From NCBI RefSeq assembly GCF_916858655.1, contig NZ_CAKASL010000002.1, positions 372,001 through 436,000 on the forward strand: 64,000 nt of DNA, read 5' to 3'. Of this stretch, positions 26,927-35,811 are shown piece after piece (positions within the stretch are counted from its first letter, which is position 1; the number at the start of each line of letters is the position of its first letter). The position numbers and the translations under genes are program-made. Below the pieces are notes generated by a model. That model worked only from the letters and a program-made list of their open reading frames with translations, had not been told where the DNA came from and did no database searches. The DNA comes from Aeromicrobium sp. Leaf350 (GTDB lineage: Bacteria; Actinomycetota; Actinomycetes; Propionibacteriales; Nocardioidaceae).

Positions 26927-26932
26927 TAGGCT
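26927..26932 (+). promoter_or_regulatory. -10 element (TAGGCT) of hisA
   Basis: TAGGCT at 26927-26932 is seven bases upstream of the hisA GTG at 26940, giving a leaderless start. It shows that hisA-hisF-ABC-hisI form a second his transcription unit, separate from hisDCBH. Confidence 0.6.
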
Positions 26933-26939
26933 CGCGGGC

Positions 26940-27674
26940 GTGAGTGACTACCTGGAGCTGCTGCCCGCCGTCGACATCAAGGGTGGTCAGGCCGTCCAGC
27001 TGGTGCAGGGCGTCGACGGGTCGGAGAAGGCGTTCGGCGACCCGATCGAGGCTGCGCTGCGATGGCAGGAGGCCGGCGCCGAGTGGCTCCACCTGGTCGA
27101 CCTGGACGCCGCGTTCGGCCACGGCCAGAACCGCGAGCTGCAGGCCGAGATCGTCGGCCGCCTCGACATCCAGGTCGAGATGTCCGGTGGCATCCGCGAC
27201 GACGAGTCGCTCGAGGCCGCGATGGCGACGGGTTGCCGGCGCGTGAACATCGGCACCGCCGCGCTCGAGCAGCCCGAGTGGTGCGCGAAGGCCATCGCGA
27301 CCTGGGGCGACCGGGTGGCGATCGGCCTCGACGTCCGCGGCACGACCCTTGCGGCCCGCGGCTGGACCCGCGACGGCGGCGACCTCTACGAGACCCTCGC
27401 TCGCCTCGACGGGGAGGGCTGCGCCCGCTACGTCGTCACGGACGTCAACAAGGACGGCATGCTGCAGGGCCCCAACCTCGACCTGCTGCGCGACGTCTGC
27501 TCCCGCACGGACCGCCCGGTCGTCGCCTCCGGCGGTGTCACCACGCTCGACGACATCAAGGCCCTCTCGGGCCTCGTGCACCTCGGGGTCGAGGGCGCGA
27601 TCGCGGGCACCGCGCTCTACACGGGCCAGTTCACGCTCGAGGAGGCGCTCGCGCTCACCAAGGGCGCCGTGTGA
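26940..27674 (+). CDS. hisA: Phosphoribosyl isomerase HisA, probable bifunctional PriA
   Basis: A (beta/alpha)8 isomerase converting ProFAR to PRFAR. In actinobacteria lacking trpF the same enzyme (PriA) also isomerises phosphoribosylanthranilate. The 244-residue protein has [44 protein letters not shown] and [15 protein letters not shown], typical of PriA, with both catalytic aspartates (LPAVD and TDVNKDG). The PriA arginine usually found in AVRLVQG is glutamine here (AVQLVQG). No trpF is in the window, so dual function is likely but not shown. Confidence 0.93.
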   Translation: MSDYLELLPAVDIKGGQAVQLVQGVDGSEKAFGDPIEAALRWQEAGAEWLHLVDLDAAFGHGQNRELQAEIVGRLDIQVEMSGGIRDDESLEAAMATGCRRVNIGTAALEQPEWCAKAIATWGDRVAIGLDVRGTTLAARGWTRDGGDLYETLARLDGEGCARYVVTDVNKDGMLQGPNLDLLRDVCSRTDRPVVASGGVTTLDDIKALSGLVHLGVEGAIAGTALYTGQFTLEEALALTKGAV

Positions 27675-28432
27675 GCCTCGCCGTCCGTGTCATCCCGTGT
27701 CTCGACGTCGACGCGGGCCGCGTCGTCAAGGGCGTCAACTTCGTCGACCTGCGCGACGCGGGTGACCCCGTCGAGATGGCGCGCGTCTACGACGCCGCCG
27801 GTGCCGACGAGCTGACCTTCCTCGACATCACGGCCTCCAGCGGCGACCGCAGCACGACCTACGACATCGTCGGCCAGACCGCCGAGCAGGTCTTCATCCC
27901 GCTCACCGTCGGCGGCGGCGTGCGCACGCCCGACGACGTCGATCGCCTGCTGCGCGCCGGCGCCGACAAGGTCGGCATCAACACCGCCGCGATCGCGCGC
28001 CCCGACGTGATCGGCGAGATCTCGCGGCGGTTCGGCAACCAGGTGCTCGTGCTCAGCGTGGACGCACGCCGCGCGCCCGACCAGCCGAGCGGCTTCGAGG
28101 TCACGACCCACGGAGGTCGCCAGAGCGCCGGGATCGACGCCGTCGCGTGGGTGCGTCAGGCCAGTGAGCTGGGCGCGGGCGAGATCCTGCTGAACTCGAT
28201 GGACGCCGACGGCACGAGACAGGGCTTCGACCTGGAAATGATTCGGGCGGTCCGCAGCGTTACACAAGTGCCACTGATCGCCAGTGGCGGCGCCGGGAAG
28301 CTCGAACACTTCCCCCCAGCGGTCGAGGCCGGCGCCGACGCCGTGCTCGCCGCCAGTGTGTTCCACTTCGGGAGCCTGACCATCCAGGACGTGAAGAGCA
28401 CCTTGCGCGCCGCCGGCCACACCGTTCGATGA
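27671..28432 (+). CDS. hisF: Imidazole glycerol phosphate synthase cyclase subunit HisF
   Basis: HisF closes the imidazole ring using ammonia channelled from HisH. The 253-residue barrel begins [18 protein letters not shown], and has [41 protein letters not shown] and [10 protein letters not shown], all family hallmarks, with catalytic Asp residues in CLDVD and NSMDADG. GTG 27671 overlaps the hisA stop (GTGA), and its stop overlaps the next ABC gene. Confidence 0.97.
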   Translation: MSLAVRVIPCLDVDAGRVVKGVNFVDLRDAGDPVEMARVYDAAGADELTFLDITASSGDRSTTYDIVGQTAEQVFIPLTVGGGVRTPDDVDRLLRAGADKVGINTAAIARPDVIGEISRRFGNQVLVLSVDARRAPDQPSGFEVTTHGGRQSAGIDAVAWVRQASELGAGEILLNSMDADGTRQGFDLEMIRAVRSVTQVPLIASGGAGKLEHFPPAVEAGADAVLAASVFHFGSLTIQDVKSTLRAAGHTVR

Positions 28433-30240
28433 CGACCTCCCTGGACAACCTCGGAGGCACTGACACCACCGACCTGACCCGTCGGGGCTTCCGTGTGCTC
28501 GGCATCGGCATCGGCCGTCAGAAGGCCCTGTTCACGCTGTCGATCGTGTTCTCGGTGCTGTTCGGCGCCACGACCGTCGCCGACGCCTGGGTGCTCGGCT
28601 GGGCCACCGACCACGTGATCCGGCCGTCGTTCGAGGACGGCGACGTGGCCACCGGCGCACTCGTCACGGGCGTCCTGCTGTTCATCAGCGTGTCGATCCT
28701 GCGGATGATCGGCGTCGTCGGGCGGCGCCTCGTCGGCGGCATCGTGTTCTACCGCCTCGTCGCGGGCGATCGTCGCCGCGTCACCCGGAAGTACCTGAGG
28801 CTTCCGGTCTCCTGGCACCAGGCGCACCCCACGGGTCAGCTGCTGTCCAACGCCAACGCGGACGTCGAGGCCATCTGGAGCGTCTTCATGCCGCTGCCGA
28901 TGGCGATCGGCGTCATCGCGATGCTGGTCGTCGCAGTTGCCACGATGCTGGCCGCCGACCTGGTGCTCACGCTCGTGGGACTGGTGGTCTTCCCGCTCCT
29001 GTTCGTCCTCAACGTGGTCTACCAGCGCCGTCAGGGCCCCCGCATGGCCCAGGCGCAGAGCCTGCGCGGTGACGTCTCGTCCGTCGCGCACGAGTCCTTC
29101 GACGGCGCACTCGTGGTGAAGTCGCTGGGCCGCGAGGACGAGGAGACCGCCCGGTTCGCCAGCGCGTCGGAGGAGCTGCGCGACGCGAACATCGCCGTGG
29201 GGCGCGTGCGTGCGGTGTTCGAGCCGGTGCTCGAGGCCCTGCCCAGCATCGGCGTGCTGCTGGTCGTGCTGCTCGGCATCGGCCGCATCGAGTCCGGCGC
29301 CACCGACCCGGGTGACGTCGTCCAGATCGCCTACCTGTTCACGATCGTCGCGATGCCGGTGCGGGCGATCGGCTGGGTGCTGGCCGAGCTGCCGCGCACG
29401 GTCGTCGGCTGGGACCGCGTGCGGGGCGTGCTCGACGACCCGACCCGCTTCCCGTACGGCACCGCTGACCTGCCCGGATCCGGCCCCGTCGGGCTGCGCA
29501 CCGAGGGTCTCGGGTTCGCCTACGAGCCCGGCGAGCCGGTGCTCGCCGACCTCGACCTCGAGATCACGCCCGGCAGCGTCACGGCCGTCGTGGGGTCCAC
29601 GGGCAGCGGCAAGAGCACGCTCGCGTCGCTCGTCACCCGGCTCCTCGACGCCGATGAGGGCCAGGTCCTGCTCGACGGCCGACCGGCGCCCGACATCGAC
29701 CACGACGAGCTCGCGGCAGCGGTCGCGCTCGTGCCGCAGGCGACCTTCCTCTTCGACGACACCGTGCGCAGCAACGTGACGCTCGACGCCGAGATCAGCG
29801 ACGAGGCCGTCTGGGACGTCCTGCGCACGGTGCAGGCCGACCGTTTCGTCGAGGCCCTGCCCCAGGGGCTCGACACGCAGCTGGGGGAGCGGGGCACGTC
29901 CCTGTCGGGCGGCCAGCGCCAGCGACTCTCCCTGGCCCGCGCCCTGGTGCGCGACCCGCGGCTGCTGGTGCTCGACGACGCCACCAGTGCGCTCGACCCC
30001 GCCGTCGAGCAGCGCATCCTGCGGGCGCTCGCCGAGCGGTCGCAGGGCGAGGGCGGCCCCACCGTCCTGGTCGTGGCGTACCGGAAGGCCACGATCGCGC
30101 TGGCCGACCAGGTCGTGCACCTGGCCGACGGGCGGATCGCCGACCGCGGCACCCACGCCGAGCTGCGCGAGAGGTCCGCGGCGTACCGCGACCTCGTCGA
30201 TGCGTACGACCAGGCCCGGGAGGAGGTCGACCATGAGTGA
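28429..30240 (+). CDS. ABC exporter half-transporter with degenerate nucleotide site
   Basis: A 603-residue exporter half-molecule: six transmembrane helices in residues ~30-320, then a nucleotide-binding domain. Walker A is GSTGSGKST, the signature is canonical [12 protein letters not shown], but Walker B reads [12 protein letters not shown] with Asp for the catalytic Glu, and the H-loop reads VVAYRKATI with Tyr for His. This is the degenerate half of a heterodimeric exporter. It overlaps hisF by four bases and the partner gene by eight. Membrane efflux of an unknown compound is inferred. Confidence 0.93.
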   Translation: MTTSLDNLGGTDTTDLTRRGFRVLGIGIGRQKALFTLSIVFSVLFGATTVADAWVLGWATDHVIRPSFEDGDVATGALVTGVLLFISVSILRMIGVVGRRLVGGIVFYRLVAGDRRRVTRKYLRLPVSWHQAHPTGQLLSNANADVEAIWSVFMPLPMAIGVIAMLVVAVATMLAADLVLTLVGLVVFPLLFVLNVVYQRRQGPRMAQAQSLRGDVSSVAHESFDGALVVKSLGREDEETARFASASEELRDANIAVGRVRAVFEPVLEALPSIGVLLVVLLGIGRIESGATDPGDVVQIAYLFTIVAMPVRAIGWVLAELPRTVVGWDRVRGVLDDPTRFPYGTADLPGSGPVGLRTEGLGFAYEPGEPVLADLDLEITPGSVTAVVGSTGSGKSTLASLVTRLLDADEGQVLLDGRPAPDIDHDELAAAVALVPQATFLFDDTVRSNVTLDAEISDEAVWDVLRTVQADRFVEALPQGLDTQLGERGTSLSGGQRQRLSLARALVRDPRLLVLDDATSALDPAVEQRILRALAERSQGEGGPTVLVVAYRKATIALADQVVHLADGRIADRGTHAELRERSAAYRDLVDAYDQAREEVDHE

Positions 30241-32065
30241 GAAGAAGAAGTCCGACCCGCGCGAGGGCAGCCTCCGCATCATCCGGCGCGGCCTCTCGCT
30301 GAGCCCGGCCATCGTCGAGGGCTGGCGGCGCACCGTGCTGCTGGCCCTGCTCGGGACCGCCGGCAGCTCGCTCGTGCCGATCGTCGTCCAGCGCTCCGTC
30401 GACTCCGGCCTCGGCGACACGCAGGGTGGGGTCGACTCCGGTCGCATCGTGCTGGTCGTGGTGCTCGCGGCCGTCCTGCTGGGTGTCTCGGGGGTCGCGA
30501 GCTGGGCCGCGAAGGTCCGCATCTTCACGGGCACCGAGCGTGGTCTCACGCAGCTGCGCGTGCGCGCCTTCCGCCACGTGCACGACCTGTCGATGCTCAC
30601 GCAAAACACGCAGCGTCGGGGATCGCTCGTCTCCCGGGTGACCTCCGACATCGACCAGATCTCGCTGTTCCTGCAGTCGACCGGCATGATCCTGGTGCTG
30701 AGCGCCGGCCAGATGCTGGTGGCCACGGTCGTGATGGCCTTCCTGTCGTGGCAGCTCACGCTCGTCGTGATCGGCGTCTTCATCCCGCTGGCGCTGAGCC
30801 TGAAGATCTTCGCCGAGCGGATGTCGATCGCGTACGACCGCGTGCGCCAGACGGTCGCCGACCTCCTCACCACGATCGCCGAACCGGTCGTCGGTGCCTC
30901 GGTCGTGCGCTCCTACGCGATCGAGCGCCGCACCCAGCAGCGCATCGACGACGCCATCCAGACCAACTACCGGTCGAACGTCAAGGCCCAGACCATCGTC
31001 TCGGTGACGTTCGCGTCGGCCATCCTGGTCGGCGGCGTCGCCAACGCCGCGGCGCTGGGCGTCGGCGTCTGGCTGGGCGTCGTCGGCGACCTGTCGATGG
31101 GCACGGTCATCGCGTTCATCTTCCTCATCACGCTGTTCGTGGGTCCGGCGCAGATGGCGACGCAGGTCATCACCGAGGCGCAGAACGCGGTCGCGTCGTG
31201 GCGTCGTGTCATCGAGCTGCTGGAGACGCCGGCCGACGTCGTCGACCCGGGGCCGGGCGTCGCCGCCCTGCCGACGGGCGACCTCGGGGCGCGCTTCTCC
31301 GCCGTGCGGTTCGCCTATCCCGAGGGCCCCACCGTGCTGGCCGACCTCGACGTCACGATCGAGCCGCGACAGCGCGTCGCCGTCGTGGGGGAGACGGGGT
31401 CGGGCAAGACCACGTTCGCCAAGCTGCTCACCCGCCTCATGGACCCCGTCGAGGGCACCGTCTCTCTCGGGCGTGACGACCAGTGGGCCGACATCGCCCA
31501 GGTCTCGTTCGCCGACCTGCGCCGGCACGTCGTGATGGTGCCGCAGGAGGGCTTCCTGTTCGACTCCTCCCTCGCCGAGAACCTCCGGTACGGACGCCGC
31601 TCGGCGACCGACGCCGAGCTCGTCGCCGCGATCGGCGACCTCGGCCTGGTCGACTGGTTCGAGGCGCTGCCGCGGGGCCTCGAGACCCGCGTCGGCCAGC
31701 GGGGCGAGTCGCTGTCGGCGGGGGAGCGCCAGCTCGTCGCGCTCGTGCGCTCGGCGCTCGCCGACCCCGCGTTCCTCGTGCTCGACGAGGCCACCAGCGC
31801 CGTCGACCCGCAGACCGAGCTGCGGGCCACCCGCGCGCTCGAGGTGCTGCTCGACGGCCGCACCAGCGTCACGATCGCGCACCGCCTCTCGACCGCCGAG
31901 AACGCCGACCGCGTGCTGGTGTTCGACGCAGGACGTCTGGTCGAGGACGGATCCCACGCCGACCTCGTCGACGCCGGAGGGGTGTACCAGCGACTTCACG
32001 CCAGCTGGGTCGCCCAGGCCTCCCTCGGCGGGGGCGTCACCCCGGCTGGGACACTGGCACCGTGA
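30233..32065 (+). CDS. ABC exporter half-transporter, catalytically complete partner
   Basis: The 610-residue partner of the preceding gene, with six transmembrane helices (residues ~35-330) and a nucleotide-binding domain. Walker [10 protein letters not shown], Walker [13 protein letters not shown] with catalytic Glu and H-loop TIAHRLST are intact, while the signature reads [10 protein letters not shown] rather than LSGGQ. Combined with the upstream protein, this gives one full and one degenerate ATP site, as in BmrCD/TAP-type heterodimers. ATG 30233 overlaps the upstream stop; hisI follows with GTGA overlap. Confidence 0.93.
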   Translation: MSEKKKSDPREGSLRIIRRGLSLSPAIVEGWRRTVLLALLGTAGSSLVPIVVQRSVDSGLGDTQGGVDSGRIVLVVVLAAVLLGVSGVASWAAKVRIFTGTERGLTQLRVRAFRHVHDLSMLTQNTQRRGSLVSRVTSDIDQISLFLQSTGMILVLSAGQMLVATVVMAFLSWQLTLVVIGVFIPLALSLKIFAERMSIAYDRVRQTVADLLTTIAEPVVGASVVRSYAIERRTQQRIDDAIQTNYRSNVKAQTIVSVTFASAILVGGVANAAALGVGVWLGVVGDLSMGTVIAFIFLITLFVGPAQMATQVITEAQNAVASWRRVIELLETPADVVDPGPGVAALPTGDLGARFSAVRFAYPEGPTVLADLDVTIEPRQRVAVVGETGSGKTTFAKLLTRLMDPVEGTVSLGRDDQWADIAQVSFADLRRHVVMVPQEGFLFDSSLAENLRYGRRSATDAELVAAIGDLGLVDWFEALPRGLETRVGQRGESLSAGERQLVALVRSALADPAFLVLDEATSAVDPQTELRATRALEVLLDGRTSVTIAHRLSTAENADRVLVFDAGRLVEDGSHADLVDAGGVYQRLHASWVAQASLGGGVTPAGTLAP

Positions 32066-32400
32066 CTTCACTGGATGCTGCGATCTCGTCGAGGCTGAAG
32101 CGGGACGCGAACGGGCTCGTCGCCGCCGTCGTCCAGGACGCCGACTCGCGCGACGTGCTCATGGTCGGCTGGATGGACGACGAGGCACTGCACCGCACGC
32201 TCACGACCGGTGCCGCCACCTTCTGGAGCCGCAGCCGGGGCGAGTACTGGGTCAAGGGCGAGACGTCCGGCCACACGCTCGCCGTGCGGGAAGTGCGCCT
32301 GGACTGCGACGGCGACACGGTGCTCGTGACGGCCGTGCCCGCGGGTCCGACGTGCCACACCGGCGCCACCACCTGCTTCGACGCCGACCGGCTGCTCTGA
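32062..32400 (+). CDS. hisI: Phosphoribosyl-AMP cyclohydrolase HisI
   Basis: HisI opens the purine ring of PR-AMP. The 112-residue monofunctional enzyme has [21 protein letters not shown], the [16 protein letters not shown] active-site loop, and the Zn ligands in LDCDGDTVL and CHTGATTCF. The HisE domain is absent, so hisE must be elsewhere. GTG 32062 overlaps the ABC gene stop. It is the last his gene in this locus. Confidence 0.97.
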   Translation: MTSLDAAISSRLKRDANGLVAAVVQDADSRDVLMVGWMDDEALHRTLTTGAATFWSRSRGEYWVKGETSGHTLAVREVRLDCDGDTVLVTAVPAGPTCHTGATTCFDADRLL

Positions 32401-32401
32401 C

Positions 32402-33016
32402 GTGGCGCTCTCGAACCCCCGTCGCTGGTACGGCCCGACCGTGCTCGGCGTCCTCGCCGCCGGGGGCGGCGCCTTCGTCGCCGGACGCCGGACGTGGGTC
32501 ACCACCACGCTGGGTGACGGCCAGGGCGCCGGCGCCACGATCCTGACCAAGGGCTCGGACGTGAGCCCGCTGGTGCCGGGCCTCGCCATCGTCGTGGTGG
32601 CCGCAGCGCTGGCGGTGCTGGCCTCCAGCGGCTGGTTCCGCCGGGTCGTCGGGGCGCTGATCGTGGTCTCGGCCGTCGGTGGCGTCGTCGCGACCCGTAC
32701 CGATCCTGACGGTGTCGTCGACGCGGCCGTGCAGGAGAGCGTGGCGTTCGGCCAGGGCGTCGACGTCACGTCGGTGACCCACCAGGGCCCCTGGCTCGCG
32801 GCCGCCGCCTTCGCTGTGGCCGCGCTGCTCGGCCTGCTCGTGATCCGCTACGGGGCGGCCTGGCCGACCATGAGCAGCCGCTACGACGCGCCGACGGCGG
32901 GTACGGCACCGGTCGCTGCCGATCCCGACGGCTCCGACCTCTGGAAGGCGATGGACGCGGGAGTCGACCCGACCGAGTCGGATGCTGACCGCGAGGACCC
33001 CACCGGCGACCGGTAG
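32402..33016 (+). CDS. Trp-region conserved membrane protein (TIGR02234 type)
   Basis: A 204-residue membrane protein of the tryptophan-operon-associated family found in actinobacteria. Four hydrophobic segments are visible, beginning YGPTVLGVLAAGGGAFVAG and including VPGLAIVVVAAALAVLASSG, WFRRVVGALIVVSAVGG and WLAAAAFAVAALLGLLVI. The loop RRTWVTTTLGDG is typical. A disordered acidic tail follows. In relatives trpE lies immediately upstream; here hisI does. GTG 32402 is one base from the hisI stop. Function is unknown, with tryptophan synthesis or transport suspected only from context. Confidence 0.85.
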   Translation: MALSNPRRWYGPTVLGVLAAGGGAFVAGRRTWVTTTLGDGQGAGATILTKGSDVSPLVPGLAIVVVAAALAVLASSGWFRRVVGALIVVSAVGGVVATRTDPDGVVDAAVQESVAFGQGVDVTSVTHQGPWLAAAAFAVAALLGLLVIRYGAAWPTMSSRYDAPTAGTAPVAADPDGSDLWKAMDAGVDPTESDADREDPTGDR

Positions 33017-33019
33017 GCT
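33014..33019 (+). promoter_or_regulatory. Probable -10 (TAGGCT) of the HGxxPAAW gene
   Basis: TAGGCT at 33014-33019 begins within the stop codon of the upstream membrane gene and lies 41 bases before ATG 33061. A ribosome binding site (AGGAGA) is at about 33047-33052. Confidence 0.45.
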
Positions 33020-33060
33020 GACCCCGTCCTCCCGATCGATACCGCCAGGAGAATTCGCCC

Positions 33061-33252
33061 ATGTCGCACGGATCCTCGCCCGCTGCCTGGACCGCCGTCC
33101 TGCTCGCCCTCCTCGGCACCACGATCGGTGGCATCGGCCTCGTGCCCGAGCCCAACTGGGTCGTCTTCACGATCGGTTGCGTGCTCGCGGTCCTCGCCGG
33201 CCCGGTCGGTCTGATCATGTCCAAGTCCGGTCGCGGCGCGAAGAGCCACTGA
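33061..33252 (+). CDS. HGxxPAAW family small membrane protein
   Basis: A 63-residue protein with the SHGSSPAAWT motif at its N-terminus that names this actinobacterial family. Two hydrophobic segments follow ([17 protein letters not shown] and NWVVFTIGCVLAVLAGPVGLIM). It is regularly found between the Trp-region membrane protein and trpC, as here. The function is unknown. ATG 33061 follows AGGAGA with ideal spacing. Confidence 0.85.
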   Translation: MSHGSSPAAWTAVLLALLGTTIGGIGLVPEPNWVVFTIGCVLAVLAGPVGLIMSKSGRGAKSH

Positions 33253-33254
33253 CG

Positions 33255-33707
33255 ATGTCGCAGGCGGTCCTGCCGCCTTCACCGCCCGGGTCGCCTCGGG
33301 CGGAGCGCTCGCGCGCCGAGCTCGTCCGGGTGCCGCTCGCGATCGGCGCCGCCGGTGCTGCTGCGATCGTGGCTCTGCACTTCCGCGATCCTCACGCCTC
33401 GGGCTCCTGGGGCTTCTGCCCGTTCCTGCTGGTCACGGGTGAGCCGTGCCCGGCCTGCGGTGGTCTGCGCGCGATGAACGACCTCACGCGCGGCGACGTC
33501 GCGGCCGCCCTCAGCAGCAACGCCGCCGCCGTGGTCTTCGTGGTCGTGATGGGCGTGGCCTGGGTGCTCTGGGTCGTGCGCCGCTGGCAGGGTCAGGACG
33601 TCCCCTGGATCCGGCTGTCGAAGCCGTGGGCGATCGCGGCCGCGGTCTGCATGGCCGCCTTCGCGATCCTGCGGTACACCCCGTGGGGCGTCGGGCTCCG
33701 GCCCTGA
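33255..33707 (+). CDS. DUF2752 membrane protein
   Basis: A 150-residue protein with the DUF2752 core: GFCPFLLVTGEPCPACGGLRAMNDL, where the Cys-Pro-x-Cys-Gly motif sits next to a hydrophobic helix, followed by two more transmembrane segments (AAVVFVVVMGVAWVLWVV and AIAAAVCMAAFAILRY). The N-terminal ~30 residues are Pro-rich and polar. DUF2752 genes are often beside TM2/DUF4190 proteins, as they are here. Function is unknown; the cysteine pair could bind a metal or be redox active. Confidence 0.85.
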   Translation: MSQAVLPPSPPGSPRAERSRAELVRVPLAIGAAGAAAIVALHFRDPHASGSWGFCPFLLVTGEPCPACGGLRAMNDLTRGDVAAALSSNAAAVVFVVVMGVAWVLWVVRRWQGQDVPWIRLSKPWAIAAAVCMAAFAILRYTPWGVGLRP

Positions 33708-33723
33708 CGCCCCGTCGCTCCGC

Positions 33724-34188
33724 TCAGTAGTCCCAGGACGGGTCGCCGAAGCCCTCGGTCGCGAAGACGAGGATGAGGAACCCGACGATCAGCAGGTTGA
33801 GGACCAGTCCGACGATGCCGGTCACCAGGCCCGCGACGGCGAACCCGCCGCCCTCCTGCTGACCGTTGGAGGCCGCGATCTCCTTGCGGGCGATGACGCC
33901 CAGGACGATCGCGGGGATGCCCATCGCGAATCCGCCGATGTAGAAGCACGCCGTGCCGAAGATGGAGACGATCCCGAGCACCATCGCCCAGATCGCCTTC
34001 TGGCTCGTGGTGCGCTGGACGTAGTACGGATACATCGGCTGCTGGTACCCGTAGGCCTGCGGCGGGTAGTAGCCCTGCGGCGGGTAGGGCTGCTGCGGCG
34101 GCTGGGCGTGCTGGTCGGGCTGGGCGTAGGGGTTCGGCGGGGCGGGCTGCTCGGGCTGCTCGGGCTGGTCCGGCTCGTGCGTCGACAT
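33724..34188 (-). CDS. DUF4190-type membrane protein with Pro/Gln/Tyr-rich N-terminus
   Basis: A 154-residue protein. The first ~65 residues are low-complexity Pro, Gln and Tyr (PYPPQGYYPPQAYGYQQ), then KAIWAMVLGIVSIFGTACFYIGG and, after a short loop with IARKEIAAS, GGFAVAGLVTGIVGLVLNLLIVG. Two long hairpin-forming hydrophobic regions separated by a basic loop match DUF4190. The start is ATG 34188. It is convergent with DUF2752. The two tandem genes 0.7 kb downstream on the same strand are paralogous in layout. Confidence 0.8.
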   Translation of the reverse strand: MSTHEPDQPEQPEQPAPPNPYAQPDQHAQPPQQPYPPQGYYPPQAYGYQQPMYPYYVQRTTSQKAIWAMVLGIVSIFGTACFYIGGFAMGIPAIVLGVIARKEIAASNGQQEGGGFAVAGLVTGIVGLVLNLLIVGFLILVFATEGFGDPSWDY

Positions 34189-34307
34189 GGCAGGACCGTA
34201 GTGGATCGCGGTGTCGAGCAGGCGCGAAGAGGTGCATCCGCCCAGCTTCTGCGAGACGATCGGGCCGGGCCGCATGGCCCTACTCCCGAGATCGAGAGGA
34301 CCGTCCG

Positions 34308-34796
34308 ATGGAGCCCTACCCCGCTGGACCCGAGCAGCCGTACGTCCCGCCGACGAAGGGACCGGCCCCCGCGTCCGTCCAGACGGCCGTCAAGCTGATC
34401 TGGGTCAACGTCGGCCTCAGCGTGCTCTCGACGATCCTCACGATCGTCTTTCTCGACGACCTCGTCCACGACCTCGTCAACGGGGGCGACGGCACGATCA
34501 GCGACGACACCGCGCGGGTCAGCGTCATCGTGGGCGCCGTCGTCGGCATCGCGTTCGGCGTCGGCATCGCGATCCTGTTCATCTACTTCCTGAACAAGGG
34601 CGCCAACTGGGCCCGCATCGTCTACTCGGTGCTGACCGGTCTGGGCATCCTCTTCGGGATCTACGGCCTGTTCGGCAGCCAGCCGGTCGCGCTCCTGCTG
34701 CTCGGGATCGTCAGCCTCGTCGTCAGCGTCGCCGTGCTGGTCTTCCTCTGGCGGCCTGACAGCAACGCGTTCTACACGGCGCCCCAGCCGCGCTGA
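34308..34796 (+). CDS. Four-helix membrane protein of unknown function
   Basis: A 162-residue protein. A Pro/Tyr-rich N-terminus (EPYPAGPEQPYVPPTKG) precedes four hydrophobic segments (LIWVNVGLSVLSTILTIVFL; VIVGAVVGIAFGVGIAILFIYFL; IVYSVLTGLGILFGIYG; LLLGIVSLVVSVAVLVFLW). The arrangement resembles the short actinobacterial membrane proteins often called DUF2127/RDD-like by low-scoring hits, but I cannot assign a family. It ends in a strong bidirectional hairpin shared with the convergent DUF4190 gene. Confidence 0.7.
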   Translation: MEPYPAGPEQPYVPPTKGPAPASVQTAVKLIWVNVGLSVLSTILTIVFLDDLVHDLVNGGDGTISDDTARVSVIVGAVVGIAFGVGIAILFIYFLNKGANWARIVYSVLTGLGILFGIYGLFGSQPVALLLLGIVSLVVSVAVLVFLWRPDSNAFYTAPQPR

Positions 34797-34807
34797 GCCG
34801 CCGACGA

Positions 34808-34851
34808 ACGAAGAACGGGTGCCGGACCGAGGTCCGGCACCCGTTCTTCGT
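34808..34851. terminator. Bidirectional terminator between convergent membrane genes
   Basis: Perfect 21-base arms at 34808-34828 and 34831-34851 enclose GA, effectively a small loop after fraying. Outer sequences ACGAAGAA and TTCTTCGT give T-rich ends on each strand. It lies between the stops at 34796 (plus) and 34863 (minus). Confidence 0.88.
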
Positions 34852-34862
34852 CGTGGGGTGGA

Positions 34863-35249
34863 TCAGGCGAACGCGTTGTCCAGCGCGCCGGTCAGGACCA
34901 GGAGCAGGTACGCCGCCCAAAGGACAAGACCGATGATGCCGAGGATGAAGCCCGCCTTGGCGAGTCCCTCACCGCTCTGCGTGCCGTTGGAGCTGCGGAT
35001 CTCCTGCGTCGCCATGCGGCTGAACACGATGGCGAGGATGCCGGTCACCAGGCCGAAGCAGAAGAAGCTGACGATGCCGAGGACCAGCGAGGCCGTGGCC
35101 TTGCCGTTGGTCTTCTGCGGAGCGCCGTACCCACCCGGAGCCTGGGGCGGGTAGCCACCGGGAGCCTGGGGCGGGTAGCCGCCCTCGGGAGGCGGCGTGG
35201 AGCCGTAGCTGGGAAGGTCCGAGGAGCTGTTCGGGTCGTTGGTCGACAT
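34863..35249 (-). CDS. DUF4190-type membrane protein, tandem copy 1
   Basis: A 128-residue protein. Start at ATG 35249 (MSTNDPNSSSDLPSYGS). The N-terminal region repeats [20 protein letters not shown], then two hydrophobic regions, SLVLGIVSFFCFGLVTGILAIV and GFILGIIGLVLWAAYLLLVL, are separated by a basic loop (RMATQEIRSSNGTQSGEGLAKA). The next upstream gene is a diverged duplicate with the same order of elements. Family and membrane location are clear; function is not. Confidence 0.82.
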   Translation of the reverse strand: MSTNDPNSSSDLPSYGSTPPPEGGYPPQAPGGYPPQAPGGYGAPQKTNGKATASLVLGIVSFFCFGLVTGILAIVFSRMATQEIRSSNGTQSGEGLAKAGFILGIIGLVLWAAYLLLVLTGALDNAFA

Positions 35250-35303
35250 GCTCGGGAGACTAGTGGACGTCGCGTGGGTCGGCATCCGCTCCGCAGATGG
35301 CCG

Positions 35304-35684
35304 TCAGTACGTCTCGAACGTGAACTCGGCGCTGCCCGTCGCGAGCAGGATGCCCCAGAGGATGGCTCCGAGGACGAACAGGATCGACGAGACCAGGCCC
35401 AGGATCCAGCCGGCCGTGGCCAGCCCGGCACCTGACTGGGTGCCCTGCGACTGCTCGATCTCGCGCTTCGCCTTGCGCCCCACGATGAAGGCCGGGATGC
35501 CGGTGAACGGGCCACAGCACACGAACGCCAGGATGCCGAGGACCAGCGCGACCACGGCCTTGCTGTTGTTCTGGGCCGGCATCCCGTATCCGCCGGGTGC
35601 CTGGGGCGGGTAGCCACCCGTGGGAGGCGGCGTGGAGCCGTAGCTGGGCAGGCCGGCGTTGCTGTTCGGATCGCTGGTCGACAT
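35304..35684 (-). CDS. DUF4190-type membrane protein, tandem copy 2
   Basis: A 126-residue paralogue of the adjacent gene. The start is ATG 35684 ([17 protein letters not shown]). Shared features are the [10 protein letters not shown] and [12 protein letters not shown] segments, [24 protein letters not shown], the basic loop [26 protein letters not shown] and a final hydrophobic segment. The two are separated by 54 bases, consistent with tandem duplication and co-transcription. A third relative lies at 33724-34188. Confidence 0.82.
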   Translation of the reverse strand: MSTSDPNSNAGLPSYGSTPPPTGGYPPQAPGGYGMPAQNNSKAVVALVLGILAFVCCGPFTGIPAFIVGRKAKREIEQSQGTQSGAGLATAGWILGLVSSILFVLGAILWGILLATGSAEFTFETY

Positions 35685-35764
35685 GCACGGGAGAGTAGTG
35701 GAGATCCCGCCCCAGGGCACCCGTGCGGGAACGACCCCGGCGCGGGTTTACGCTAAGGCGAGCC

Positions 35765-35779
35765 CCTCGTGCCACGAGG
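35765..35779. promoter_or_regulatory. Palindrome upstream of trpC, possible operator
   Basis: CCTCGTG-C-CACGAGG at 35765-35779 is a perfect 15-base dyad in the trpC leader. It lies downstream of a TACGCT hexamer (about 35751-35756) that could be the -10 of trpC. It could be an operator or a small RNA hairpin; there is no leader-peptide ORF rich in Trp nearby. Confidence 0.4.
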
Positions 35780-35811
35780 TGGCCCGATCGACCGAAGCCC
35801 GAGGAGGTGCC

